Shown: positions 1 to 10,491 of the stretch, one piece after another
Layout: each line of letters opens with the position of its first letter
Position numbering within the stretch: the stretch's first letter is position 1
DNA from: Rugalucina vietnamica
Taxonomy: Eukaryota; Mollusca; Bivalvia; Lucinida; Lucinidae
NCBI GenBank assembly: GCA_964017185.1
Contig: OZ024872.1
Coordinates: 45,098,188-45,162,187 of the forward strand
Direction of reading: 5' to 3'
Length of the DNA stretch: 64,000 nucleotides
The notes under the pieces: model-generated
Databases searched by the model: none
The model's input: only the letters and a program-made list of their open reading frames with translations
What the model was told of the DNA's origin: nothing
Translations under genes and position numbers: made by a program

Positions 1-384
1 ACATGCTCGCTAAAAATTTAAGATTCCACACTGACAAAATGAACATCGACAAAATACAATGTTTAATTTTGTCTTCCCCCATATGCGTTGAAAGAATAAT
101 TGGTTTGAAAAATTTTCACATCCTTATCTTTGTCACACACAATAAGCCAGTCTTCTGATATTCATAATATTGGGCCTACCATACATTTTCCTTAAAACAA
201 ATAGGGTCTGTTAGAAAGAACTCATAACAATTAGTAAGTGTTGCATTTCTTTTACATTTGAGTATACAATACAGCCTGAAACTCTATTGAAACATAACTC
301 TTTAAAAGGAAAAGTTCTCAAAAAATATCATGCCAATTAACAGAATTTATATCTCATGATTCTTAGATAAATATCAAAGTATAT

Positions 385-617
385 GAACCGCAACATGAAA
401 AAACCAACATATTGCATATGCGAAAACAAAGGCGCAGATCAGCTTCGCAGTAACTGCAAAGCTGATCAGCGCTTTTGTTTTCACTACACGTATAGTACAA
501 GTCCTCTACTTTCTAAATCCAAAATTTCCAGCCTCTAGCCATCTTCTGCGCTTGTACAGCTTGGTTTGTGTTGGACCTGCACAAAAACCACATTGTTGTT
601 TTTTTTAGGACGCTGCC
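385..617. repeat. Family A palindromic inverted-repeat element, degenerate
   Basis: Central hairpin with GCTGATCAGC and outer ends resembling GAGCCGC...ACATTGTTG. Ends eroded. Confidence 0.7.
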
Positions 618-1312
618 TATATGTATTATTTTCGAGTTTGTTCCATATAAAGTCCTTGATTTGAGATTCGGTCAGGAAACTCTGAGGACATGACATTTTT
701 CAAGGTATAATTATTTTTTTCTGTGTATGATCAGTTTCGAAGGAAACAATATGATACCAAATTTCCAAGAATGGAAGATTTATTTGTCAGAAAATAGTAG
801 TATATATTAATTTAGTCAAAAGAAACCTTTATTAAGGACTCATAAACGAGTAACTGAATGGACTGACCAGTTTGCTCCAATTGAGACTGCCATTTCAAAA
901 GTTACTACTTTAGACATCTAATTCATAAAACAAACTGCTTTTCACATATAACAAACAAAACAAAATTTTCTTTTATCTCCATTAATAAAATCCCTTTTTT
1001 CATTCATCTGCATTTAAGTCTGTTTTTTCTTTTTCATGCTAATTATTTTAAGATAGGTGAGAATCATAGCAGACAGATTTGCACGTGATGAGACTCAGAT
1101 TTATCCTATAAAGCCTGCAAGATGAGGCAATCTCAGAGCAAGCATTCTCATGAAGGAAATGTTTTCTCACCGGTGCCACAATTTTTAAGATAACATTTAC
1201 TGTATTAAGAATGAATGATTTTTTTTTCTTCGTTAAAGAGCGCAAGTCAACATATTGACTTTCAATCAACCATCGTGAAAGCAGACATTCATTACATCAT
1301 ACACTGAGGATA
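618..1312. other. AT-rich sequence upstream of the GPCR
   Basis: No exon, RNA gene or clear repeat recognised. It should contain the GPCR promoter and 5' UTR, but no core motif stands out. Confidence 0.4.
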
Positions 1313-2916
1313 ATGACTGATGATGGTGTATTATTTTATACTTTTAACGAGTTTAAAGTAACTGGTGGTTATTTTGTTATTTGCTTTATAGCAGTTTTAC
1401 TTGCCCTATTCTGCATCATTTTGAACGGGATTGTAATACACACTATGCTATGCCACAGACAAGTGAATACTATATCCGACTATTTTCTTTCTTGTATGGC
1501 TATATCTGACGTTGCTTGCGGAGTTATTATGGTATATGTCACAAGCTATAGTTTACTTCAATATCAAATATTACACGAGTGTCTGTTTCGGTATGGTCAA
1601 ATCCATGGGATTTTTATCAGTGCAACATTACATCGCCAGGCTTTTACTGTTGACAGATTTATAAAACTGATTTTTCCTCTTCACTACTTCAGAATTTTAA
1701 ATAAAACTGCAGTTGTAGTTATATCTGCTATTATCTGGATTACTTCCCTTGCCATAGGGTTCCTGCCCCTGTTAGGATGGAGGAATGAAGTGTCAATAAT
1801 TGACGGAATCCTGACATGCAGATATTTTGGTGTTTTAACAGCAGGATTCCTTGTGCTGGTGGAAACTTTACTCACAGTCTTAGCATTGTCCATGGTAATT
1901 TTGTATATTATAATTTTTTGCATCGCTCGGAAACAAGCGAAGTCTATTGCGGCTCAGCTCGGAGGATTGACATCGAAGAGTTACTTGGATAAACATTCTT
2001 TAAAACTGGCAAAAACAATCTGCATTGTGGTTGGAATATCCAATATTTGCTGGGTGCCATCATGTAAGTATATTTAAATTATCATTTCACATGAAATGAC
2101 CATGAGTGTACGATATATTTAAATTTCATCATATGACTTTTACAAATGGACATATTTTCAATGAAAATTCATATTGTTGTTACGGACAATGTCATGGACA
2201 TTAACTATTCCTGCGAAAGTGTTAACGTGTGGTCATAACACTTTTTATTACATGACGTTATCCACTGGAAAACAGCGATGTCATATGATATATATCTTTT
2301 TTGAATACATTTTTCTTTAAGTTAATTTATCATTTGTAATTTTATCATGAATGTTTAATACTCGCAGCATTCATCTGAGTCGCGTCGTGAGAAAACCAAA
2401 TTTTTGCCTATGTGAAAACAAATGCGCAAATCAGCTCTGTTGTAACTGCGAAGCTGATCAGATTCTTTGTTTATGCTACATGGAAAGTACAATTTCTCTT
2501 CTTTTCAAATCAAAAATTTCAAGCTTCTGGCCTTTTTCTGTGACTGTACAGGCCAGTTCGTGTCGGACCTGCTTGGAAACCCCAAAGATCTGTTTTCTCA
2601 CAACGCGGCTCATTAGTGAAACCCTACGTACATCAATGTTTATATAAATATGATTTCAGTTCTAGTGATACTCCTTCATCTAATTGGCACCCTCGACAAC
2701 CTAACAGTGTTTGAGAAAGGTCAGCTCATAACCTACAGTTGCACTACTGTGTTTCTAAACAGTCTCATAAACCCTATCGTCTTTGCCTTGAAAATATCAA
2801 CTGTAAACAACAGATTTCGAGACCTCCTTTCAAAGACAAGGGAAGTTTTTTGCTGTCGGAGGAGAAAAGTAGTGCATCCAGCTGTAACTGCAGGAGATAT
2901 TGCTACAATTCTATAA
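1313..2916 (+). CDS. Class A (rhodopsin-like) G protein-coupled receptor, two exons (1313-2063, 2660-2916)
   Basis: The joined exons encode 335 residues: 250 codons plus one base, then two bases plus 85 codons including the TAA at 2914. The donor is GTAAGT at 2064 and the acceptor is TTTCAG ending at 2659. Seven hydrophobic segments are visible. Landmarks are the TM1 Asn in LNGIVI (N38), the TM2 Asp in AISDVA (D66), C90 before TM3, a DRF variant of DRY at 114-116, LPLLGW at the end of TM4, C169 in loop 2, CWVPS in TM6 (about 246-250) and NPIVF, a variant of NPxxY, near 288. Two adjacent Cys after helix 8 could be palmitoylated. The length fits a short-tailed amine/adenosine/lipid-type receptor. 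The LPLLGW stretch recalls adenosine, cannabinoid and S1P relatives, but the ligand cannot be named. The protein should sit in the plasma membrane and couple to a G protein. The start ATG at 1313 is the first in frame before TM1. The gene lies antisense to the dynein gene and may be nested in one of its introns. Confidence 0.88.
2080..2294 (+). repeat. Family D repeat, copy 1
   Basis: Shares long stretches with 25698-25937, including GGACATATTTTCAATGAAAA and TTGTTGTTACGGAC, same orientation. Confidence 0.75.
2377..2611. repeat. Family A element inside the GPCR intron
   Basis: GAGTCGCG...GCGGCTC ends, AACTGCGAAGCTGATCAG core; about 235 bp. Confidence 0.8.
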
Positions 2917-3124
2917 CATCCAATTTAACCCATCTTAGTCATGGGACGTTCGTGTGATAGTCATTTGATATTCTTAACATTCAATTTAACCCATGTTTTG
3001 ATATTCTTGCTAGTGTGACAAACTGGCCACATTGTAAATTCAAATTCACAAAGGTTTTATTTTGACGGACAGATCGGCAAATTATGCCATGACTGTGTAA
3101 CACTTTAGCAAAATATTTTTGTCC

Positions 3125-3130
3125 AATAAA
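3125..3130 (+). promoter_or_regulatory. Candidate polyadenylation signal of the GPCR gene
   Basis: AATAAA 209 bp after the GPCR stop codon, ending just before the family A element at 3134. It is the first good AATAAA after the stop. Transcript evidence is lacking. Confidence 0.35.
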
Positions 3131-3133
3131 AAT

Positions 3134-3360
3134 GAGCCACATTGTGAGAAAACTGGGTTTTTGCCTATACGTAAACAAAAACACTGATAAGCTGTGCATT
3201 ACTGCACAGCTGATCAGCATCTTTGTTTTTGCTACACGGATATTACAATTTCTCTTCTTCTTAAATCTGAAATTTCAAGCTTCTAGCCTGCTTCTTTACA
3301 GATCGGTTTGTGTCGGACATGGTTGGACCCCAAATTGTTTGTTTTCTCACACACAGGCTC
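3134..3360. repeat. Family A element
   Basis: GAGCCACATTGTGAG... ...CTCACACACAGGCTC, with a GCACAGCTGATCAGC core. Confidence 0.8.
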
Positions 3361-3502
3361 ATATATCATTTATCTGCCTTGTGTGGATTCCTTTATATCT
3401 TTCTCCTCACAAATGGCTTGTTAGAGAGATGAAAGTGATACTTTCTTTTGTGATGTATTATGGAATCTTCATGCACAAAAGAAAAACAATCTGTCATTAA
3501 AT

Positions 3503-3622
3503 GAGTCTCAATGCTAGAAAACCAGTCTTAGGATTTCTGACGTAAACAGGCCTGTACAGTCAGAGAAAACAGTAAGAAACTTAAAATTTCAGGTTCAAAT
3601 CCTGTTTTCTCATGATGCAGCT
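3503..3622. repeat. Family A element, internal deletion
   Basis: About 120 bp with both ends but no central hairpin. AAAT on both sides fits a target duplication. Confidence 0.6.
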
Positions 3623-3760
3623 TAAATAACAGATGTCTGTTCCTGAGGCCCATTACAGAAAATGTAAGACCTCGGATTTGATTCACCTTTATGTCTTGAA
3701 TGTACGACAATATGGCATCATTTTCAGTTTTATGGTCTTTTGCTTATGACAATCCTATAT

Positions 3761-3900
3761 GAGCCACAACATGAGAAAAACATTTTTTTTGCCAATGCGA
3801 AAACAAAGACACAGTATCAGCTGTGCAGTAACTGCATAGCTGATCAGCTGATCAGCACCTTTGTTTTTGTTGCACAGATGGTACAACCACTTTCTTCTGT
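3761..3900. repeat. Family A element, right end missing
   Basis: Left end GAGCCACAACATGAG and GCTGATCAGC core. Truncated near the family B element starting at about 3925. Confidence 0.65.
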
Positions 3901-3924
3901 TTTCAACCACCTTCTTAACAAACA

Positions 3925-4202
3925 TCACGAAAACATGTCCGTGTAATGTATACCCCCTTGAACACCACTTTTATATAGTAAAACTGGGGTATGCAGGGGT
4001 ATATCTATTTTTCTTATTTTTGCTCCAAAACATAGATTGTGGGTACTCATTAGAACCGCCTCGGCAAGGCGGTTCTAACGTGTACCCACAATCTATGTTT
4101 TGAGCAAAAATAAGGGAAATATCAACATTTTTCAGCTGAAAATTTTCAATTTTTAAAGCTAAAAAAATCTCTGTTTATTGCACGGGCAAGCTTTCGTAAT
4201 GA
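3925..4202. repeat. Family B palindromic element
   Basis: Core hairpin GAACCGCCTCGGCAAGGCGG flanked by inverted copies of ACAATCTATGTTTTG, with outer ACGAAAACATG-type ends. Confidence 0.82.
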
Positions 4203-4737
4203 GAAATTCCAATCTTCTAGCTTAGCTTCTACTGTGACTGTTTGCATCCGAACTATTGGGCGGAAACCCTGAAGACTGGTTTTCTTGTATTGCAGCTCAT
4301 ATGACATAACTCTTTAATCTAAATCGAGCTAAATCATTAAAATTTTGTACAACGAAAGAAAATGTGGTACTATTTTAACAGACAGTGGATATGTATAAAC
4401 TGCTCTACACCGGCATCGGCATCGTGAAAAAGTCAATTGCATGTGCTGCATGGTCAGCCATTTAGAAATGTACATGTAGCTGATTTTGTGAAACCAGTAT
4501 ACGTAGATACCAATGCCAAATTTACATGACCTCTGCATGAGCATCTATATTACCCTTATTTGATAGCTAAACACCACTCATATTAAATAAAATTAAAGTA
4601 CAATGCCATTACACCACTCATTTATGAAAATAATATATAATGACATATTTTCAAAACTACTTCCATAATACTTGTATTGAGTCTTTGATTTTAGCCACAG
4701 ACTTTTATATGGCCATTTGAATGGTAAATATCCTGCC

Positions 4738-5017
4738 CATTACGAAAACACGCCCATGCAATACACAGAGATTTTTTAAGTTGTAAAAATGGAAAAAAAT
4801 CAGTAGAAAATCTTTGATATTTTTCTTATTTTTGCTCAAAACATAGATTGTGGGTACACGTTAGAACCGTCTCGGCCAGGCGGTTCTAACGAGTACCCAC
4901 AATCTATGTTTTGGAGCAAAAATAAGAAAAAAATGTATACCCCTGTAAACCCCAATTTTGCTATATAAAAGTGGGGTTCAAGGGGGTAAACATTACATGG
5001 ATATGTTTTCCTGATGT
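4738..5017. repeat. Family B palindromic element
   Basis: CATTACGAAAACACGCCCATG ...ACATGTTTTCCTGATG-like ends around the same core hairpin as at 3925. Confidence 0.85.
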
Positions 5018-5108
5018 TTGTTTCCCATTATTACATGGATATGTTTTCCTGATGTTTGTTTCCCATTATTACATGGATATGTTTTCCTGATGTTTGTTTC
5101 CCATTATC
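4995..5108 (+). repeat. Three tandem 38-bp repeats at the end of a family B element
   Basis: A unit starting TACATGGATATGTTTTCCTG and ending CCCATTAT is present three times, virtually identical. The first copy overlaps the family B terminus. Confidence 0.9.
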
Positions 5109-5260
5109 CGAGCACAGTCGTTCAAGAAACTTTCTTCACAGTTTTCAAACAGGTAAGACTCATACCAGGCTGCACAGCCACAGAAGATAACTACAAATTT
5201 ATTTTTTTGTTAGTATAAAATCAAAGTGTTCTTCACTCTACAGCTATTAACAAGCTCGGT

Positions 5261-6331
5261 ATACGGACAAAACACCCCACGGACATAACCCCCCACGTCC
5301 ATTTTGTTATAGGTGGACGAAAACCACCACATGTTTTTTTGAAGGCTGACAAAACACCCCACGCCCAATAGTATAGCGTGGACAAAACACCCCATGCAGA
5401 TTTCAAAATTAGGACAACCCCCCCCCCCCCCTCATGTTTTTCTAAGTTCCCCATATGCCATGACTGAAAATTGATGGCTGTAAAATTTAGGCATAACCAA
5501 ATCTTATGTTTTCTTTATCCAATATAACATGACTAAAAATTGATGACTTGGACAAGAAACCATAACCAAATTTGATTTCAATAAGAATGTCTTATGTTTT
5601 AGCTCCCCATATAACATAACAAAATTGATGACTTGGACATGAAACCATGGCCATTTCTTTATTTCTTTACATTAGTTAATGAAAGCTGCATATGAACTTA
5701 TTTAAGATTTAAACTGTTTAATGAACAGATCTGGTTGTGGTAATGTGTATATGGGCTGTTACAAAAATAATATCACAACATATTTCAAATCATTTTAATC
5801 GACAGACAAACAAGTAATTAACAATTTGACTTCAATTGAAAAACAACCATTTTAGCGCAGACAGATTATAAAGGTGTTTGAGTTAATTGTGAAAATTAAT
5901 TAAATGATTAAAAAATTCAATTACCTTAATAGCACTCAATTAGCACATTATGAGTTTAAAAAATGTACAAACACAATCAGTATACATGTATTTGTTTTAA
6001 TAAGTGATAATTGGAATGGCATCAAAGAAAATATCCATTCATCTACATAGAATTGAAAGAAGGAAAAAGAAGTGATATTAATACCAGAAAATGCATGTTG
6101 TTTGCATTAGGATGCTTCTGTCTGCTTCCATCTGCTTATCTACACTGCAAAAACATGAGGGAGGTTTTGTCCCAATTTTAAAATCTGCATGGGGTGTTTT
6201 GTCCATGTTATACTTTTGGGCGTGGGGTGTTTTGTCAGCCTTCAGAAAAACATGTGGTGGTTTTTGTCCACCTATAACAAAATGGACGTGGGGTGTTTTG
6301 TCCGTGGGGTGTTTTGTCCTACACTCAGCTC
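5261..6331. repeat. Foldback element with GGACAAAACACCCCAC arms
   Basis: The left arm (5261-5455) and right arm (6142-6331) are inverted copies, each carrying several GACAAAACACCCCACG subrepeats. About 690 bp of AT-rich loop between them. Reading frames through the arms (repeated WGVLS/GCFV) are translation artefacts. Confidence 0.85.
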
Positions 6332-6367
6332 AACTCCCTTAATTGTTTGTAATTGGCTAAGATATTT

Positions 6368-6528
6368 GAGCCACATCATGAGAAAAATGGACTTTGCGTA
6401 TGGGAAAACAAAGACGCAGGTTAGTTGTGTAGTAATTGCACACTCCAGCCTACTTCTATGACTGTAAAGGTTGGTTTCTGTTGGACCTGGTTGGAGACCC
6501 AAACTGTGGATTTCTGATGCAAAGCCTC
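6368..6528. repeat. Family A element, internally deleted
   Basis: GAGCCACATCATGAGAAAAA left end and a degenerate right end near 6528; central hairpin shortened. Confidence 0.65.
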
Positions 6529-6725
6529 ACTTATTCTTGTGCCTTGATCATTGATTCTCCTTTTAGACATGAAAGCCATGTAATGAGCATGCAAACAGTC
6601 ACTTAACAGTCTTTGTAGTGTCATGTCATGAAATTGTCTGATATTGTAATAAGTCACATGAAGGTACAGTGAAATTATCAATCCATTATTTGAGCCATAT
6701 CATGAGAAACCTGCTCTTTGCATAT

Positions 6726-6959
6726 GAGCCGCCACATGGGAAAATCAACAATCTGCATAGGCGAAAACAAAGGCGCAGATCAGCTTCGCAGTAACTGCGA
6801 AGCTGATCAGCGCCTTTGTTTTCGCTGCTCGGATAGTACAGTTCCTCTTCTACTTCAATCCAAAATTTCAAGATTCTAGCTCTTTTCTGTGACTGTACAG
6901 GTCGGTTTATGTCAGACCTGGTCGGAAACCACATTGTTGGTTTTCTCACAAGGCGGCTC
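6726..6959. repeat. Family A element, full length
   Basis: GAGCCGCCACATGGG...AAGGCGGCTC, central GCGAAGCTGATCAGCGCC hairpin. Confidence 0.9.
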
Positions 6960-7194
6960 ATGTGTTAAAACAAACATGCAGATCACCTGTGCATAGTTAA
7001 ACAGTGCCTTTGATTTTGCTTTGAGAGAGAACAATCCCCCTTTTGTTAAAATTTGAACTTTCAGGCTTCTAGCCTTCTTCTGAGAGCCTTCTTCTGAGAG
7101 CCAGGGACTAATTTCCCTCCTAGGGCACCCCCTGGTGAAGTAATGTCAATTTGGCATGTCACAAGTTAACCATTCAGATTCAAATATGATTACA

Positions 7195-7253
7195 TGCTGG
7201 TTTGTATCAGACCTGGTCAGAAAATCCTGAAGGTAGGTTTTCTCATGACATAG
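7195..7253. repeat. Family A fragment
   Basis: Right-end fragment: GTCAGACCTGGTC-like and TTTTCTCATGAC...GCTC. Confidence 0.5.
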
Positions 7254-7374
7254 CTCATAATAAGTCACATCAAGGTGTTAGTGGAATGGTCAATCCATCA
7301 TTACTCCTTTGCTGGTAAAATTACTACAGCATGAACAGGTTGTTCTAAAGGAAGCAAATACATTATACAAGATA

Positions 7375-7581
7375 GAGCCACCTCGTGGGAAAACCAACAA
7401 TGTAGTTTCCGAACAGGTCTGGCACAAATCAGGCTGTAAAGTCAAAGAAGCAGGCTAGAAGCTTGAGATTTTGGATTTAGATAGTAGAGGAATTGTACTA
7501 TCCGTGTAGCCAAAACAAAGGCGCTGATCAGCTTCGCGGTTACCGCATATGCAGATTGTTGGTTTTCCCATGAGGCGGCTC
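7375..7581. repeat. Family A element, shortened core
   Basis: Both GAGCCACCTCGTGGG and ATGAGGCGGCTC ends, with the second arm of the core hairpin deleted. Confidence 0.85.
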
Positions 7582-7621
7582 ATATATCTTACAACTGTAA
7601 CATATGCATGCAACATAAATT

Positions 7622-7856
7622 GAGCTGAGACGCGAGAAAACTGTTCTTCGGGGTTTCCGACCAGGTCCGACACAAACCGGCTTATACGGTCTCAGAAAAA
7701 GGCTACGAGCTTGAAATTTCAAATATATGTAGAAGAAGAACTGTACTATCTGTGTAGCAAAAAAAAAGGTGCTGATCAGCTGTGCAGTTACTGCACAGCT
7801 GATCTGCACCTTTGTTTTCGCATACGCAAAAATCTGGTTTTCTCATGACATGTCTC
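7622..7856. repeat. Family A element, full length
   Basis: Subtype with GTGCAGTTACTGCACAGCTG core. Ends about 95 bp before the last dynein exon found here. Confidence 0.85.
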
Positions 7857-7950
7857 AATTTATCACTAGGCGACAGTGCTCCCAATGGACTGAAGAGATT
7901 CCAAACTACATAAAAGCAGGGTGTGTAATTACGATGGTAAAGAAATTTAC

Positions 7951-8062
7951 CTTTAACAACATGGGCTCCCCAACTCTGACAGCAGCCTCCAGAGTTCTCA
8001 TGTAGTTAGGGTCTGAAGCTGTTACAACTTTCAGTCTTGTGCCCTCCATTTCACGTATCCAC
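7951..8062 (-). CDS. Dynein heavy chain exon: AAA5, last one found in the window
   Basis: 112 nt. [20 protein letters not shown] and [14 protein letters not shown]. Ends in an intact GTAAAT donor, so the gene model should continue, but I see no further dynein exon on the - strand down to position 1. Confidence 0.94.
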
Positions 8063-9514
8063 CTAACAGAAAAAGAAGTTCTGTTTAATTAAAATATATA
8101 ATTTTGGAAAAAAAAATTGGAATACATACAAAATATTCTATCCATCCTGTCTTATCCAGAAATTGCTTTATACAAACATGCTATACACTCAAGTTCCTCC
8201 CTGCACTTAGGACAAGAGGGTCTGAAGCTGTTGAGAATTCATTGTTAAATTAGTATAAAATAAGAAAAATCTCAAAACTACTTACGCTAAAGCCTGCCCT
8301 TGTGGGTCAATGAGTAGGGGCCATTTGTTGGCTTTCTTAACCATAATAGCATTGGCAGTGGAGTGAGTATCCATGGGTAGGCCTTCATTCTGCCAGATCA
8401 GCACCTAAATGCAAATTAATAAATTAGTACCTGAATGCAGAATAATAAACAGTTAAATTAGTGCAAAAATATGCTCAGTCAAATCAAATTTTCAAAGCAG
8501 CTGACAGCTTGTACATCTCCAGATAATGACAATCATTTATTTGTAAGCTAAGCTTGATCAAAAAGTCTGCTACTTAAAGTAGCAACTTTTCTATTCTTGG
8601 ATATTTGTATAGATTTCACAATGAAGTTACAAATAAAATTTGGAAGACCAAACCAACTTTCATCTCAGATCATAAAAACAGGGAGGACATAATTAAGTAC
8701 TTAAGCCCTACCTGATGTGCATCAGCAGTGTTTTTGATCAGGTTATAATTCTTGGTGATCGGAATCTCTGACGTCTTGCACATCTCAACCCACTGCTTCA
8801 CCAGATCCTTCCGATACTTCGCTGTGAATGGCCCCACATACGCTATACTGGCCGCAGCAATCAGGGTATCCCCCACCAGCCCCTGCAGCTTGAAATCCAG
8901 ATCGTTCACCGACTCTGCCCATCTAACCTTCTCGTCAGCAAGAGCTCCAATGAGAACATTCGCTCTCTTGAGTCTCAGCTCTGTCAGTTTCTTGTGTTCC
9001 TTCAGTGACTCTCTCTGGTCCACACTCTCCTTGTATTTCTGTGTCAGGGTTGTAAGATGGTCCTGGATCTTCTTGAGACTGGCCTGTTTCTGTGCTAGGC
9101 TGTTCTGTGCCAACTTCAAGGCCTCTCGGGCTTCCTCTACCCTCTTCTGTTTGGGCTTCACCATCTATAAAGAAAACATAAAGTATACATTCTACTGATC
9201 CAAATACTTGTGAAGACAATACCTTTTTTGTCAGTGAATGTTGAGTAAGTCTTCAATTACCTCAACAAATCAATCATAAACTGATGCTTATGAAAATGAG
9301 TATATCTTTCACAAACGAATGGCTAATATTGAAATGTTTCAGGATTTTGGTACCTGGTCAAGATCCTCAGAGAGGAACTCTTCAAAATATTTGTGATGAC
9401 CAAGTGGAAGAGTATGGAACTTCGAACCCCAAGGTCCTGGGTTCTTATCCTATCTCCGCTGAGTTGTGTTGTTGAGCAGGACTAATTTAATCACAGGCGC
9501 TCGACGACTGGACT

Positions 9515-9558
<44 letters not shown>

Positions 9559-10451
9559 ATTTTCACCCGTTTGGAGACCCTTACGATATGTTCATGCAAT
9601 TATTTTACCTTTAAAACCTTTTCTATCAATCCTCATCTAACCCTCGTCTATGGGCTACTATATAGACAAGGTCGGAAACGCGGTGTCCTAGTTTAATTGG
9701 GGTCATGGGATTCCCCGCATCTCAAACTAGTACTTCACCCTTTACCGTTATCTCAATGCTGAGTGTCTACTTATGCGCGACTTTGTAAAAGGTCTCACCC
9801 ATTGCCTTCGTCAAAAATAAGCATAGTCGCCCGTAAAATTATATTTTATACCACCACCTGTGTACTTGGATGGGATCCCGAATGTTTTTGTATGGTGACC
9901 TGTCGTTTCTAGAAATCAGTGGAAGGTCACTGTAAATATCGTATGAAAGAATCAATCCTACTGGATAATTGTATTGCATTGTTGCCATGACACTAGATCA
10001 CAAAGTGTTTTGACTGGATATTAATCAAGCAACCTATGAAAACCAACGTAACAAATATCACGCGCTGGCGTAACACGTCGTGTGACCAGTGTATTTATAG
10101 TAATGTCACGGCTAGATTGCCGATTTCATTCGGGATGTCCTCCAATTCTGTAGAATGCTTTAATTGTTAGTTTTTACGGGCGGTTGTGCTTATTTTGAAT
10201 GAAGGCAATGGGCGAGACCTTTTACAAAGACACTCATGTGTTGGCAGCCAGCATTGAAATAACGGTAAAGGGTGAAGTATGACTTTGAGATGCGGGAAAT
10301 CCCATGACCCCAATTAAACTAGGACACCGCGTTTCCGACCTTGTCTATATAGTAGCCCATAGACGAGGGTTGATTGAGGATTGATAGAAAAGGTTTTAAA
10401 GGTAAAATAATTGCATGAACATATCGTAAGGATCTCCAAACGGGTGAAAAT

Positions 10452-10491
<40 letters not shown>

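Larger units (their letters stand above)
2064..2659 (+). other. Intron of the GPCR gene, filled by two repeats
   Basis: GTAAGT...TTTCAG phase-1 intron that interrupts TM6 just after the CWxP motif. It holds a family D repeat (about 2080-2294) and a family A palindrome (2377-2611), which together make up most of its length. Confidence 0.8.

Noticed and set aside
5210-6461. Protein repeats with WGVLS and GCFV
   Set aside because: They come from the CAAAACACCCCACG motifs in the arms of a foldback element and appear in both arms.
8752-9198. 148-codon open frame on the + strand
   Set aside because: Antisense shadow of the 453-nt dynein stalk exon; codon bias of the coding strand explains it.
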